Assembly (NCBI GenBank): GCA_016210055.1
Contig: JACQUZ010000088.1
Coordinates: 1-64,000, forward strand
DNA: 64,000 nucleotides
From: Deltaproteobacteria bacterium
Lineage (GTDB): Bacteria > Myxococcota_A > Polyangia > Haliangiales > SHYZ01
Direction of reading: 5' to 3'
The notes below the pieces were generated by a model. The model was not told where the DNA came from and made no database searches. It saw nothing but the letters and a program-made list of their open reading frames with translations. Shown here one piece after another: positions 32,807 to 43,030 of the stretch (the stretch's first letter is position 1; every line of letters begins with the position of its first letter). The position numbers and the translations under genes are program-made.

Positions 32807-33205
32807 CTATCCCGCATCCGGGCAGTGCGGCGGTGCGCCGTCGCGGTTGCCTGGCTGCACATCGTGGCAGGGACCGGGAGGAGCGCCTGCGGCATCCGAG
32901 TGATCCACGGGTCCATCCATGTCCGCGTCGCCGCCCGCTGCGTCTTCGGAGCCCGCGTCGATGCTACCGTCGCCGTCGCTGCCATCGTCCACTCCGCCAT
33001 CGTCGGATGGCATGGCATCTGGACGAGGCGAGGCGTCGGGCGTCCAAGGGGCACCGTCCGAGCTCGTGCTCGCGTCCCTGCTACCGGGATCATGGCCTGC
33101 GTCAGGCCCTTGCCAGGGCGGCATGTGCTGGTCGCAGCCCGGGCAACCTCCAAGGAGGAACCCGAGCACCAGGGCCAAGAATCCGTTGATTTTCCAGGAC
33201 ATCAT
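32807..33205 (-). CDS. Small Asp-rich lipoprotein
   Basis: 132 residues. A signal sequence with lipobox LLGGC (about residue 21) is followed by an almost entirely disordered, Asp/Pro/Gly/Ser-rich chain (DDGGVDDGSDGDGSIDAGSE) and a short cysteine-containing end (GPCHDVQPGNR). No domain is recognisable. Such acidic low-complexity lipoproteins are frequent in Myxococcota; calcium binding or surface display is conceivable but not shown. A GGAG ribosome site precedes a double ATG. It starts 15 bases after the kinase-activator gene and is probably cotranscribed with it. Confidence 0.7.
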   Translation of the reverse strand: MMSWKINGFLALVLGFLLGGCPGCDQHMPPWQGPDAGHDPGSRDASTSSDGAPWTPDASPRPDAMPSDDGGVDDGSDGDGSIDAGSEDAAGGDADMDGPVDHSDAAGAPPGPCHDVQPGNRDGAPPHCPDAG

Positions 33206-33220
33206 GGTTTCTCCACTCGC

Positions 33221-36200
33221 TTACTCGATGTCATGCTCTGCCAGCCTGCGGTAAAACGTTCGCCGAGGAATGCCGAGCGCCTGGCATGCTCGCGACTTGT
33301 TCCACCCGTGCTTCTCAAGCGCCTCCACTATCTGTTGCTTCTCCCTTTCCAGGCGTTCCATCTTGGCCGAGACCGGAAGACCGGCTGCCTGAGCGCCTCG
33401 TGGCACGCCCCTCTCATCGTCGAACAGCAGCGAGAAATCCCCCACATCGAGGACCTCTGCATCAGCCATGACGCAGGCGTTCATCAACGCGTGCTCGAGC
33501 TGCCTCACGTTCCCCGGCCACGGGTACTCGCGCAGGCGCCGCATGGCCCGCCGGGTAATGCCCTTCTTCGACGTGCTCGTGCGCGCCGCGATCAGTGCCA
33601 GGAAGTGGTCCACGAGGAGCACCATGTCGTCTGCTCTCTCCTTGAGAGCCGGGAGGTAGATCGGGACGACATTCAGGCGGTAGAAGAGGTCCGCGCGGAA
33701 TTTCCCAGCTGCCATGAGCTCGTCCAACGGGCGATTCGTCGCGCAGATGAGCCGCGCACAGGCGCGCACGTCCTCGGTGCTCCCGACCGGTCGGATCGTC
33801 TTCTCCTGGACCGCGCGGAGGATGGCCACCTGCATGCGCGGCGGCGTGTCTCCGACCTCGTCGAGGAACAGCGTCCCGCGATTCGCCACCTGGAACAACC
33901 CGCGGCGATTCCTGTCTGCACCGGTGAAAGCGCCGCGCACGTGCCCAAAAAGCTCGCTCTCGAGAAGAGACTCGGGAAGCGCGCCGCAGTTCACGCTCAC
34001 CATGGGCTCCTTGGCTCGGGGGCCGTGCTGATGAATCGCGCGGGCGACCAGCTCCTTGCCCGTGCCGCTATCGCCGAGGATGAGCACGGGCGCATCGATC
34101 TTGGCGGTGCGTTCGATGAGCTGAAAGACCGACTCCATGGCCGGGGAACGGCCCACGATCCCAAATTGCCCCGTAGTCACCTGCAGCCGGCGGCGCGCCT
34201 GCTCCAAGTTGCTGCGGGTGATGGCCAGCTCTTCGGTGCGTTCCTCCAGGAGTTGCGTGCGCTCGGCAAGAAGTCCCTGGATCTCCCGGCTGGCGCGCGC
34301 CAGTTCCTCGGCGCGGCGCGCGTTTTCCTCGAGCAGGCGCGCGTTGCAAAGGAGGATTGCGACCTGGTCACCAAAGGCCAGGAGGAGCCGCAGGTCTGAC
34401 TGGGTGAACCGCCCAGGTTGGAATCGACTTTCCATGTACAGCACGCCCGCAGGTCGCCCGACGACGTGAACGGGAATGCAGAGAATCGCCTCCAACTTCA
34501 GCGCGTGCACGGATCCGATTTCGGCGAGCTGAGGGTCTTGCCAAGCGCTCTGGCTGACGACGGGCTCGCCGGTCTTGAATACCTTTTCGGCGATGGACCT
34601 CGAGTAGGAAAGACTGCTGCCCGAGGCCGCCCTGGTCGAGGAGAGCTCTTCCATGGGCAGGTTGCGGGCGACCACCACGTCGAGCCGGTGCGCGTGAACG
34701 GCACCTTCCTCCCCGTGCGGCGCCAAGAGGAGGAACCCGCGCTCGGCGCCAGTGAGCTCCACGGCCGTGTCCATGGTGAGCTCGAGCAGGCGCGCCATGT
34801 CCCGCTCGCTGCTCATGCGCCGGTATATCTCGAGCAGTCGATACAGTCTTTCGGCATCAGGGGGGGCGCTCGCGGATGCGAGGGTGCGTAGTCCTCGCGG
34901 GGACCTGACCGAGCTGCGAAGGCTCCTGCGCCGGGGGTCTTGCCAGAACGAGGCTTGGTGTTGGGACGGGAGACCGCTTGCCATGGACTCGAGAATCGAG
35001 CAGGCCTGTGTCCGGTGCTCCTCGGCAGCGTGAGTACTCCCGAGGAGCGCGTGGACCGTCGATGCGGTGGCGTGGAGAGACCATGACGCGTGCCGCGCCC
35101 CCTCGAGACGCACGGCAGAGAGGGCGCCTTCTAGCTCGGAGAGCTGCTCCAGCGCCGACGACGTATTCCCCATGCGGGCGAGCAGCTCGGCGCGCAGCGC
35201 CAGGCGGCGCCCCCGGGACCCGGGGTCGGGGTCTTGCTGGAGCGCCTCGGCTTGAGAGAGCGCGTGGTCGCAAGCGGATGGCTCGGAATCGTCCCAGTGG
35301 CCGCCCCGGCGGCGCTTTTCCAGGTGGAGCTCCGCCAAGTCGAGCCAGGTCTCTGCGGCGTTCAAGCGGTCGCCAATCTTGACGAACAAGTCGCGAGCTG
35401 CCGAAAGATCACGTGCCGCGGCCGCCAGGTCGCCGCTCCGTGCCGACAGAACCCCGAGGAGCGCGACGGCGCTCGCCTCGTAGAGGGGCAGGCGCAGTCG
35501 CCCGGCTGCGATGAGCACGGCACGAAGCTCCACGCGGGCCTGCTCCCATGCACCGATTTCGAGGAGAACGTGCGCCAGGTTCCGCCGGGCCCAGGTACCC
35601 GGCGCGAGGGCCCCCGCCGCATCGAGGAGCGACACCGCTGCAACCAGGTGTTCCAGGCACTTCCCATGATCCCCAGAATAGAAAAGGAGCGCCGCAAGGT
35701 TCATGCGCAGGGTCCCGATGCGGACCACGTCCCGCGCCTCCTCGGCCGCATGGAGCGCTGTGCGGTATTGCTCTTGCGCCCTCGCGTAGGCTCCCCTTCG
35801 CCAGGACAGGTTGGCCGCGTGGTTCCACAACGTGGCCGAGAGCTGCACGTTTCCCTGTGACCTGGCCCCCGTGGCGGCTTCCTCCAGCTCGAGCACCGCC
35901 GTGGGATCGTCCTCGAGCGTACCCCTGGCAAGCGCCCGTGCACAGGCGAGGTCAGGAGGAGGTGGCGTGTTCCCGAGATCAGCGACGGCGCGGTCGGCCA
36001 CGTGCAGCGCGCGCGCAGCCTGACCGCGCTTGATGAGCACGTGGGTCAGCTCGCGCACCGCGGTAGAAGTGGCCTCGGACACGGGCCGACTCTCAGCGAC
36101 CGCCGAGAGCAGGTCGCAGGCTCCGTCGAAGTCGCCTGCCTCGCTGCGTGCCCTGCCCAAGGTTAGGCGGGCCTGCGTGAGCTTCTCGCTCGCGATCTCC

Positions 36201-38365
36201 GGAGCCTCGAACAGGGGCGCGAGAGAGGCGGACGCGCGTGTCGCGTCACCCAGGAGGCGGGCTTGCTCCCCAATCTTCAGGCGGCAATCAATGGCGAGCG
36301 CCTCGTCGCAGAGGGGGAGAATGGCCTCGAAAAGCTCGAGCGCCGCGCTGTGATCTTGAGCCTCTGCGAGCCTGTCGGCAACCGCCATGGCCCTCGTGGT
36401 CCCTCGCTCGCGGTCCTGCGAAAGGACGTCATGGCGGGCGAGCACCTCATCGCTCGCCCCCTCTGCCTCGAGCGCCCGTGCGCACTCCGCGTGCAATTCC
36501 CGCCTGGCATGAGGCGAGAGCCGGTCGTACACAACCCGGGCGGTGGCACGTCTTGCCACATGGAGGGCGAGCGAAGGGTCGTGCACGACGAGCCCCCGTT
36601 CCATGAGCGAGCATGCGCTTTTCATGAGCCCGCCAGGGTGCCCACCGCCGAGGTGGCGAAGTATCTTTTCAGATCCCGGCCCTCCAAGGACCGCAAGGAC
36701 AGACAAGAGCCGCGCTTCGTCTTCTGAGCACTCGAGGAGCTCTTGCTCGACGATCTCTTCGAGCCGAGAAGGCAGTCCGATCGTCTCGAGCGTCCCGTGC
36801 GGAAGCTCCCGCTCGCAGAGCTTCTTGAGGGTCTCGACGAGGTAAAGAGGGTTACCACCGGTGTGCTCGAGCAGCTTCTCTGCCAGGCGGTCGTCGCGAA
36901 GACCCAGAGCACTCTCGACGAGGGCTTGAACTTCGGTAAGGTCCAGAGGGCCAAGCACCACGCGCGGGATCTCCCCCATGGGGAGGAGGCCACTATCCGT
37001 GGCGACGGGCGCGTCGTGAGGGGAGGGCCGCCTCGCACACGCCATGAAAAGTCGAGCATCCTTGGGCAGCGCGTGGGCCAGGTACCGAAGAAGCGCGCGT
37101 GACGTGGCGCTCGCGTGGTCCACGTCATCGGCCACGATGACCAAGGGAAACTCTCGAGTCACCTCTTCGAGGAACTGGGTGATCGCCGCAAAGTGCCCGA
37201 GCTGGGTCGGTGTCGAATCCGCGTCGGGCAGGGCACGGCCGCACAGCGCTGAGATCTGCGCCAGGGCGGCGCCCATGGCTCCCAGCGCCGTTCCCTGCGC
37301 GGAGGAATCGGCCCGGACCACCTCTGCGCCGGCGAGCTCGGCGCGGAACGTCAGCTCCAAGAGGGTGGTGCTTTTCCCAGTCCCAATGTCCCCAACGATT
37401 TCGACCAGGGGTGGGCCGTCATGACCGGCGAGTCGACGCTCGCACATGCGCTCGAGGATGCCCACTTGCGGACGGGCGCCAGGCAGCACGAGGACCGCGG
37501 ATCGGCGGCGAGGTGGTGGACGCTTCGTCGCCGCAAGCTCGTCCGCACAGCACTCCAGGGCGGCGGCGGCCTCGGCGGCGGTGGGGAAACGCTCGTCAGG
37601 GTCGATCGCGACGAGCCGCAGGAAGGCCCGTGCCAGGGATTCTCGGACGCTTGGGATACGCTCGGCGAGCCCATGACGAGATGACGCCTGATGCCACGCG
37701 ACGATGTCACCGCCCCGGGCCGAGCCCCACGGGAATCCTCCCGTGGCGAGCTCGAACAGCGTGATTCCAAGCGCGTAAAGGTCGGAGCGCCGATCCACTG
37801 GGCGTGCCGCGAGGATTTCGGGTGCAAGGTACGCGAGGGTTCCCGCGGCGATTCGGGCGTGCTCGACCGTGACGAGGCCGAAGTCGATAAGCTTGACCGA
37901 GCCAGACGCTTCGACGATGCAGTTCGCCGGCTTGAAGTCGCCATGCCGAAGTCCGGCCCGATGCAGCACGTCTAGCCCGCGAGCTGCGTCAGCGAGAAGG
38001 CGGCAGACGGTCGGCAGCTTGGGCTCGTAACCGAGATCGAAGGTGGCCTGCTTGAGATCCACGCCTTCCACCAAGTCGCGGGTGAGGAAGTAGCCCCCGT
38101 CGGTGAACAGCGAGCTTCCTGGCGGGATGCGGCCAAAATCGTACACGCGGCAAAGCACTGGGTCGCGCAGGACCGCGAGAACCCGGAACTCCTCGCGCAA
38201 GCAGGCCAAGAGGCCGTCTTCTCCGCCCTTTGCAGGAAGGGCTTTCAGGGCCATCCGCACCCCGCCGTTGCCAGCCAGGAGGTCGAGGACCTCAAAGACA
38301 CTCGCAGACGCACCTGTGCCGAGAGGCCGGACGAATTGATATCGGTTGCGAAGGAGAGTGCTCAC
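33221..38365 (-). CDS. Ser/Thr kinase - STAND ATPase - TPR - GAF - sigma-54 activator fusion
   Basis: 1714 residues. Kinase (about 8-280): glycine loop LGTGASASVFEV, catalytic loop LRHGDFKPANCIV (141-148; HRD is HGD), LIDFGLVTV and GTLAYLAPEI. Then a STAND-type ATPase with Walker A VGDIGTGKST (about 323) and Walker-B-like FPLVIVADDVDHA. A long TPR-like region runs to about 1180, followed by a GAF domain. A full NtrC-type module closes it: GDSGTGKELVARAIHQ (about 1430), the sigma-54 loop GAFTGA (about 1476), LFLDEVGD, and a Fis-type HTH (WNKSRACQALGIPRRTFYRR). It could link stimulus, kinase and sigma-54 promoters in one chain. Start is GTG with a poor ribosome site. Confidence 0.93.
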   Translation of the reverse strand: MSTLLRNRYQFVRPLGTGASASVFEVLDLLAGNGGVRMALKALPAKGGEDGLLACLREEFRVLAVLRDPVLCRVYDFGRIPPGSSLFTDGGYFLTRDLVEGVDLKQATFDLGYEPKLPTVCRLLADAARGLDVLHRAGLRHGDFKPANCIVEASGSVKLIDFGLVTVEHARIAAGTLAYLAPEILAARPVDRRSDLYALGITLFELATGGFPWGSARGGDIVAWHQASSRHGLAERIPSVRESLARAFLRLVAIDPDERFPTAAEAAAALECCADELAATKRPPPRRRSAVLVLPGARPQVGILERMCERRLAGHDGPPLVEIVGDIGTGKSTTLLELTFRAELAGAEVVRADSSAQGTALGAMGAALAQISALCGRALPDADSTPTQLGHFAAITQFLEEVTREFPLVIVADDVDHASATSRALLRYLAHALPKDARLFMACARRPSPHDAPVATDSGLLPMGEIPRVVLGPLDLTEVQALVESALGLRDDRLAEKLLEHTGGNPLYLVETLKKLCERELPHGTLETIGLPSRLEEIVEQELLECSEDEARLLSVLAVLGGPGSEKILRHLGGGHPGGLMKSACSLMERGLVVHDPSLALHVARRATARVVYDRLSPHARRELHAECARALEAEGASDEVLARHDVLSQDRERGTTRAMAVADRLAEAQDHSAALELFEAILPLCDEALAIDCRLKIGEQARLLGDATRASASLAPLFEAPEIASEKLTQARLTLGRARSEAGDFDGACDLLSAVAESRPVSEATSTAVRELTHVLIKRGQAARALHVADRAVADLGNTPPPPDLACARALARGTLEDDPTAVLELEEAATGARSQGNVQLSATLWNHAANLSWRRGAYARAQEQYRTALHAAEEARDVVRIGTLRMNLAALLFYSGDHGKCLEHLVAAVSLLDAAGALAPGTWARRNLAHVLLEIGAWEQARVELRAVLIAAGRLRLPLYEASAVALLGVLSARSGDLAAAARDLSAARDLFVKIGDRLNAAETWLDLAELHLEKRRRGGHWDDSEPSACDHALSQAEALQQDPDPGSRGRRLALRAELLARMGNTSSALEQLSELEGALSAVRLEGARHASWSLHATASTVHALLGSTHAAEEHRTQACSILESMASGLPSQHQASFWQDPRRRSLRSSVRSPRGLRTLASASAPPDAERLYRLLEIYRRMSSERDMARLLELTMDTAVELTGAERGFLLLAPHGEEGAVHAHRLDVVVARNLPMEELSSTRAASGSSLSYSRSIAEKVFKTGEPVVSQSAWQDPQLAEIGSVHALKLEAILCIPVHVVGRPAGVLYMESRFQPGRFTQSDLRLLLAFGDQVAILLCNARLLEENARRAEELARASREIQGLLAERTQLLEERTEELAITRSNLEQARRRLQVTTGQFGIVGRSPAMESVFQLIERTAKIDAPVLILGDSGTGKELVARAIHQHGPRAKEPMVSVNCGALPESLLESELFGHVRGAFTGADRNRRGLFQVANRGTLFLDEVGDTPPRMQVAILRAVQEKTIRPVGSTEDVRACARLICATNRPLDELMAAGKFRADLFYRLNVVPIYLPALKERADDMVLLVDHFLALIAARTSTSKKGITRRAMRRLREYPWPGNVRQLEHALMNACVMADAEVLDVGDFSLLFDDERGVPRGAQAAGLPVSAKMERLEREKQQIVEALEKHGWNKSRACQALGIPRRTFYRRLAEHDIE

Positions 38366-38446
38366 TTAGGCACAGATTGGCACGCCTGTGGCCATGTAGG
38401 GAAGGGGCAAGGGACCGCTTGTATTTTAGGCAATCCACCCGGGCTG

Positions 38447-39637
38447 TTAGCGCACCAGGCGAAGCACGGTAAGGGAAGCCGAAAGGACGATAACCAGTGC
38501 CAGGGCGATGCCGAGCCACGCCTCCCACCCGAGGCGCCCATGCGCTCTCCGCGAGAGGATGGACTCCGTGGCGTGGTCGGCTTGGACCGGGGCATCTCCT
38601 GCGTGGCGCCCCACCAGCTCTACCGTAGGGAGAAGCGCAAGGTCTTGCGCAGGCTTCGGTCCTTGCAACGGAGCCGTGTCCGCGCTCCTGCATGTTCCGC
38701 GTGCAGGTGGTACCCAGCGCTGAACGAGCGCCGCCAGCTCCTCGCGCGAGAAGTGGGGAGCCGTGTTGCCCAAGTACGTCGAGAGCGCAAGAACCATGGC
38801 TCGAGCGGTCGGGTACCTCTCGTCACGCCGAAACGAGAGGGCGCGCATGGCGATCGCTTCCAGCTCACGCGGCGCCGAGGGATTCAAGACCGAAGGGGGA
38901 AGGGCCTTCGCCCCCTGGAGACGGGCCATGACCGCCGGTTCGGATTGGTCTGGAAATGGCACCTGGCCAGCGAGGAGCTCATAGAGGATCGCCCCTAGGG
39001 CGAACACGTCGGCCCGCGCGTCCACGGGCTCACCCGCGAGCTGCTCGGGTGCCATGTAGACGAGCTTTCCGAGCACCATCCCGCTCGCCGTGCGGACCTC
39101 GCGTCCACGGGCTAGAGCAATGCCGAAATCCGTGATCTTCACTTCTCCGGCGCGCGACAAGAGGACGTTCTGCGGGGACATGTCGCGGTGGACGATGCCG
39201 AGCCACTCCCCCCGGCGCCCCCGCGCTTCGTGCGCGTGCGCCAGGCCCCGGGCTGCTTCTGCTAGCACGAAGGCGCAGGCAGCGGCGGGGAGCCGCATGG
39301 AGGCCGAAGCCATGCGGTTGGAGAGGGCGCCCAAGTCCAGTCCGTCGACGTGCTCCATTGCCAAGTAGGGGCGCCCATCCATTTCGCCAAGCTCGAAAAC
39401 CTGGGCAATACATGCGTGCGACAGCATGCTCGTCACGCGCGCCTCCTCCTTGAACCTCCTTACGAGCTCCGCGCTTTCGCCCAGGGCAGGGAGCATGCGT
39501 TTTAGCGCGACCGGCTTGGCAAACCCCGCGTTTCCGCAAAGAACCGCTCGATGCACCTCGGCCATTCCGCCAGAGCCGATTCGCTCCATGAGCAAGAACT
39601 TCCCGTGCCGGGAAGGGGTTGGCATTGAAGAATCCAC
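38447..39637 (-). CDS. Membrane-anchored Ser/Thr protein kinase
   Basis: 396 residues. Hanks kinase at residues 12-285: IGSGGMAEVHRAVLCG, lysine in VALKRMLP, catalytic IVHRDMSPQNVLLS, ITDFGIALARG and LVYMAPEQLAGE. A variable linker follows. The C-terminal helix AWLGIALALVIVLSASLTVL anchors the kinase, with essentially no periplasmic domain. The start may be GTG 39637, 9 bases after a TATAAA box (near-leaderless), or ATG 39625 four codons later; neither has a ribosome site. It is separated by 81 bases from the kinase-activator gene, so the two could share regulation. Confidence 0.92.
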   Translation of the reverse strand: MDSSMPTPSRHGKFLLMERIGSGGMAEVHRAVLCGNAGFAKPVALKRMLPALGESAELVRRFKEEARVTSMLSHACIAQVFELGEMDGRPYLAMEHVDGLDLGALSNRMASASMRLPAAACAFVLAEAARGLAHAHEARGRRGEWLGIVHRDMSPQNVLLSRAGEVKITDFGIALARGREVRTASGMVLGKLVYMAPEQLAGEPVDARADVFALGAILYELLAGQVPFPDQSEPAVMARLQGAKALPPSVLNPSAPRELEAIAMRALSFRRDERYPTARAMVLALSTYLGNTAPHFSREELAALVQRWVPPARGTCRSADTAPLQGPKPAQDLALLPTVELVGRHAGDAPVQADHATESILSRRAHGRLGWEAWLGIALALVIVLSASLTVLRLVR

Positions 39638-39688
39638 GGCAATGGCTTTATAGCGTACCCGTGGGGGGATGTTCGCTCGTTATATGTA

Positions 39689-39718
39689 TTGACGCCTGAC
39701 AGTGGTCCCGAATACGTT
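39689..39718 (+). promoter_or_regulatory. Predicted leaderless promoter of large lipoprotein-FadL operon
   Basis: TTGACG (39689-39694), an 18-base spacer and TACGTT (39713-39718) are followed by six bases and then GTG 39725, the start of a lipoprotein signal peptide. The predicted transcription start coincides with the start codon. Confidence 0.45.
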
Positions 39719-39724
39719 TCCCGG

Positions 39725-42700
39725 GTGCGGCGCTCGTGGCTTTTCCTGACGTTCGTGGTGCTATGTGCTGGTTGCCAGAAGAAGCTTGATACGGAGCGGA
39801 AGCCGGTCGACACGGGGACCCTCGGCGAAACCGTGTACACGCTCACGTGCAAGCGCATCGCGTACAAGGAGGATCTCGTCGACGGCGACGGGGTGGTCGA
39901 CGTGGCGGGTGACAAGTACCGGGACGCCTGCCGCCATGGCACCGAGCTTCCGACGGATAGTTATTCGTCGATACGCGCGCTCCATGCCAGCCGCAAGGGT
40001 CTAATCGACGCCATTGACGCAATCTTTCCGTCCGCATTTCTGCCCGAATTGCAGGCGTACCTGTCTTCCAACGAGTTCCTGCGTCTCTATGACAACGGGA
40101 CCGTCGAGAAATCGACGGGCAAGCTGGTCGAGCTGTTCGAGCTCCTCGCGTCTGACCCCGACTTTGCGCCGGCGTTGGCGCGTCTCGAGGGTAGGCTTGG
40201 TTACCGGCCCTTGGCCGCGGCCATGGGGGTCGTGCGGGCGGTCGCCAAGTACGATGGGCTCGAGCACCTCCTAAAAGTGCTCGTGGATGCCATTAGCGAG
40301 GGAGGGTCGGCAAGGAAGGAATTCCAAGGCCTGGCACGCGCCCTTGCCCGCGGGCTTCAGAACGCCGAGAAGACCGAAAACCCCGCTTCTTCCGACCGTT
40401 CCCTCCGCTTGGCGTTGGGCCTTCTCTTGGACGAGTCGGCGTTCCTAGGGACTGGGCGGCCGCATCCCCTGGTGCAAAGAGACGTCCGGGGACTTGCACT
40501 GGTGGCCCAGGATCCGTCGACGAGCCAGCTCCCGGAGCCGTTTGCAGACATGGATGGCGACAGTTTTGCCGACGCCGATTCCATGGGGCGGTTCATAGAC
40601 GAGAGTGGCCAGAAGGTCACCGCGCCCTCACCATTTCCCACGCCCGAGATCACAGACAACGCGCCCGCCCGCGACGACATGGGGCGAGCGCTCGTCGCGC
40701 CAGCAGGGCCCGCAATGTATCGCTACCGCGACCTCGATCGGTCGCTCCTCGGGGCCCTCCTACGGGAGGCCCCGAAGATCCTCGATCCGCAGCGCGGGAC
40801 GGGCTTGAATCTCCTGCGTGGCGCCTCGGCGCTCGTCGGGCCAAGGCTCCTCGTGCGACGAGGCTATGCGAGCGGGGGCGAGCTCGAGTACCGCGGGTAT
40901 GACACAGCCTCATCGCCGCTCCTCGACATCATCCATGGCGCCCTGTCCATGGTCGCCTACCGTGATATCGACGACACGCTCGCGCTGGTGCGCAAGCTCT
41001 TGGTCGAGCACGAGTCGCAGGCATCCAGGTTGTTCGAGGCCGCCATGGCGGTCGCTGATCTTGGCGATTTCTACCCTTCCGCCCGCCTGGAGCCGAAAAC
41101 CGAGCTTTTCGACGATCTCGCGGGCGTGGTCAATGAGATCCTGGCTGTGCCCGGGCTGGCCGAAGATCTCATGCGTGCTCTCGAGCTTCCCCAGGTACAG
41201 GAGCTCGCAAAGCGATTCCGGGACTTCATGCTGTACAAGGATCAGATCAACGTCGACTCGTCCGGTTCGCCATACCCGCTCACGGGGAGCCTAAAGACGA
41301 AAGTCGATAGGAGCCAGCAGGACTCTGGCTACAACCGTTCCCTGATGCAGCGGCTCCTGCACCTGATTTATGACTCGGATGGGCTGGAGGTGTGCAGCAA
41401 GGCAGGAGCGGTGATTAAGGATCCGATTACTAATTGGATAACGCTCGCCACGTACGACAAGCGCTGCGACCTCATGAAAATTCCCAACCTCGCTGTCTTC
41501 TACCTGCAGTCCATCGTCTACCTCAAGGACCAGAACGGCAACGTGGTTCACGACAAGAAAGGCCGCCCGGTTCCAAAGGCTGACCTGAAGCTCAACCTGA
41601 AGCCACTTGGTATCGCCGCAAGGCTCGTCACCGACGACCTCCTCGAGGACGAATCGGGAATCGACGGATTCCGCCACCACCCCACGCCCCACGCACTGAA
41701 CCGCGTCCTCCTAGTAGACCCATCGCCCGAGTTCATCGCGAACACGATGGATCCGATCGTCTGCAAGGATGGCGACACATTCATCGCCGCGCACAACGGC
41801 ACGTTGCCCGTCTGGGAGCTGAACGGGTTCTACGACCAGATCCGGCCCATTGCGCAGGCGTTCGCGGATCACGAGGCCGAATACCTTTTCATTAAGGTGC
41901 TTTCCGTCTTGCACACCCACTATCCGTCGACAAAGTCGCTCCAGCATCAGCCCACCGGGCACGGCGCGGCCAAGCGATCGAACCTCCAGTCCTACGAGCC
42001 CATGCTCGCGGAGATCATCGACAAGCAGGATCTTTGGAACGCAATCACCGAAGGCTCCCGCGTCATCAACCAGATTTCAATCGGGTCCAAGAAGGCTCCC
42101 CAAGTCCTAATAGCTGCGGCGCGCTACCTCTTTTCCGCCCAAGACGGGCTCGCGAACCGTCGGGGCGAGACCGCGACCAAGACAGAAGGGGGTACGCCCG
42201 TGCCCAAGCTGTCGCCTTGGCACCTCCTCGCCGATGCCTACAAGGCCAAGCGCGCTCGCCTGGTCGAGGCCGGGCCCGAGGGAGAAGCCTGGGAGGGGTC
42301 GACCTCCGAGCTCGTAGACCTCCTCATGAGGGGCATCAAGACTGGCTCGGAATGGCGGTTCAAGAACCCACGCTTCCGAGGAATTGCCGTGCGCCTGGTC
42401 GATTTCCTCACGGCCCGGATCGCGGCCCACCGCGAGAAGGGCGACTTGACCTCCTGGTCTCGCGAGGTCCTTCCCAGCGACGCCGAGGAAATCCTGTCGG
42501 GCCCGGTGTTCGCTGGGGCGGCGGACTTCGTGCTGTCCCTGCAGGCGATCCCCGAGGCGCGGGCAGCACTCGAGGATCTCGGTGCGTACCTCACCGACGA
42601 AGCAGAGCAAGACCCCTCGTTCCAGGCTTCCCTCACGGCGGCCGCGGACATTGCCCAGTTGTTCCTCGACGATCCTGACGTGATTCCAATCGCTCGTGTC

Positions 42701-43030
42701 GCTGGAAAGGTGCTCGATCCAGAATTCGGACTCGTCGACGAGACGCTCAAGTTCCTCCAGGGTGCCCGTCACGCCGATCCGACGGGCACGCTGGTCAAGA
42801 TCATTCGCCAGGCCCTCGACGAGCGAGTCCCAGGCCGCACGTCCATTGGGGAGATCATCGACGACATCTGCGAGGTCAATCGCCAGGCTCCTTGGCGCGA
42901 CCTTGGCGCTCCCATGACGGAGGGGGATTTCCGCGCGGTTTTCTCTGCGCTGGCGGATTTCTTGGGCGAGGAGAAGCGCGGCCTCATGAAGTTCATCCGC
43001 ATCGTGAAAGAACGAAACGTCGATGAGTAG
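39725..43030 (+). CDS. Very large outer-membrane-type lipoprotein, unknown family
   Basis: 1101 residues. The GTG-initiated signal MRRSWLFLTFVVLCAGC is a clear lipoprotein signal. The rest is soluble and mostly helical with a few acidic turns (DGDGVVDVAGDK, DMDGDSFADADS) that resemble calcium-binding loops. I recognise no catalytic domain. Leucine-rich helical stretches (LVELFELLASDPDFAPALAR, IIRQALDER) recur and may be alpha-solenoid repeats. The last 8 bases overlap the start of a FadL-type porin gene, so the two are coupled. It could be a periplasmic or surface partner of that channel. Size is exceptional for a lipoprotein. Confidence 0.82.
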   Translation: MRRSWLFLTFVVLCAGCQKKLDTERKPVDTGTLGETVYTLTCKRIAYKEDLVDGDGVVDVAGDKYRDACRHGTELPTDSYSSIRALHASRKGLIDAIDAIFPSAFLPELQAYLSSNEFLRLYDNGTVEKSTGKLVELFELLASDPDFAPALARLEGRLGYRPLAAAMGVVRAVAKYDGLEHLLKVLVDAISEGGSARKEFQGLARALARGLQNAEKTENPASSDRSLRLALGLLLDESAFLGTGRPHPLVQRDVRGLALVAQDPSTSQLPEPFADMDGDSFADADSMGRFIDESGQKVTAPSPFPTPEITDNAPARDDMGRALVAPAGPAMYRYRDLDRSLLGALLREAPKILDPQRGTGLNLLRGASALVGPRLLVRRGYASGGELEYRGYDTASSPLLDIIHGALSMVAYRDIDDTLALVRKLLVEHESQASRLFEAAMAVADLGDFYPSARLEPKTELFDDLAGVVNEILAVPGLAEDLMRALELPQVQELAKRFRDFMLYKDQINVDSSGSPYPLTGSLKTKVDRSQQDSGYNRSLMQRLLHLIYDSDGLEVCSKAGAVIKDPITNWITLATYDKRCDLMKIPNLAVFYLQSIVYLKDQNGNVVHDKKGRPVPKADLKLNLKPLGIAARLVTDDLLEDESGIDGFRHHPTPHALNRVLLVDPSPEFIANTMDPIVCKDGDTFIAAHNGTLPVWELNGFYDQIRPIAQAFADHEAEYLFIKVLSVLHTHYPSTKSLQHQPTGHGAAKRSNLQSYEPMLAEIIDKQDLWNAITEGSRVINQISIGSKKAPQVLIAAARYLFSAQDGLANRRGETATKTEGGTPVPKLSPWHLLADAYKAKRARLVEAGPEGEAWEGSTSELVDLLMRGIKTGSEWRFKNPRFRGIAVRLVDFLTARIAAHREKGDLTSWSREVLPSDAEEILSGPVFAGAADFVLSLQAIPEARAALEDLGAYLTDEAEQDPSFQASLTAAADIAQLFLDDPDVIPIARVAGKVLDPEFGLVDETLKFLQGARHADPTGTLVKIIRQALDERVPGRTSIGEIIDDICEVNRQAPWRDLGAPMTEGDFRAVFSALADFLGEEKRGLMKFIRIVKERNVDE

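Noticed and set aside
32825-34399. 524-codon plus-strand frame
   Set aside because: Antisense to the Asp-rich lipoprotein and the sigma-54 activator module, which has full motifs on the minus strand.
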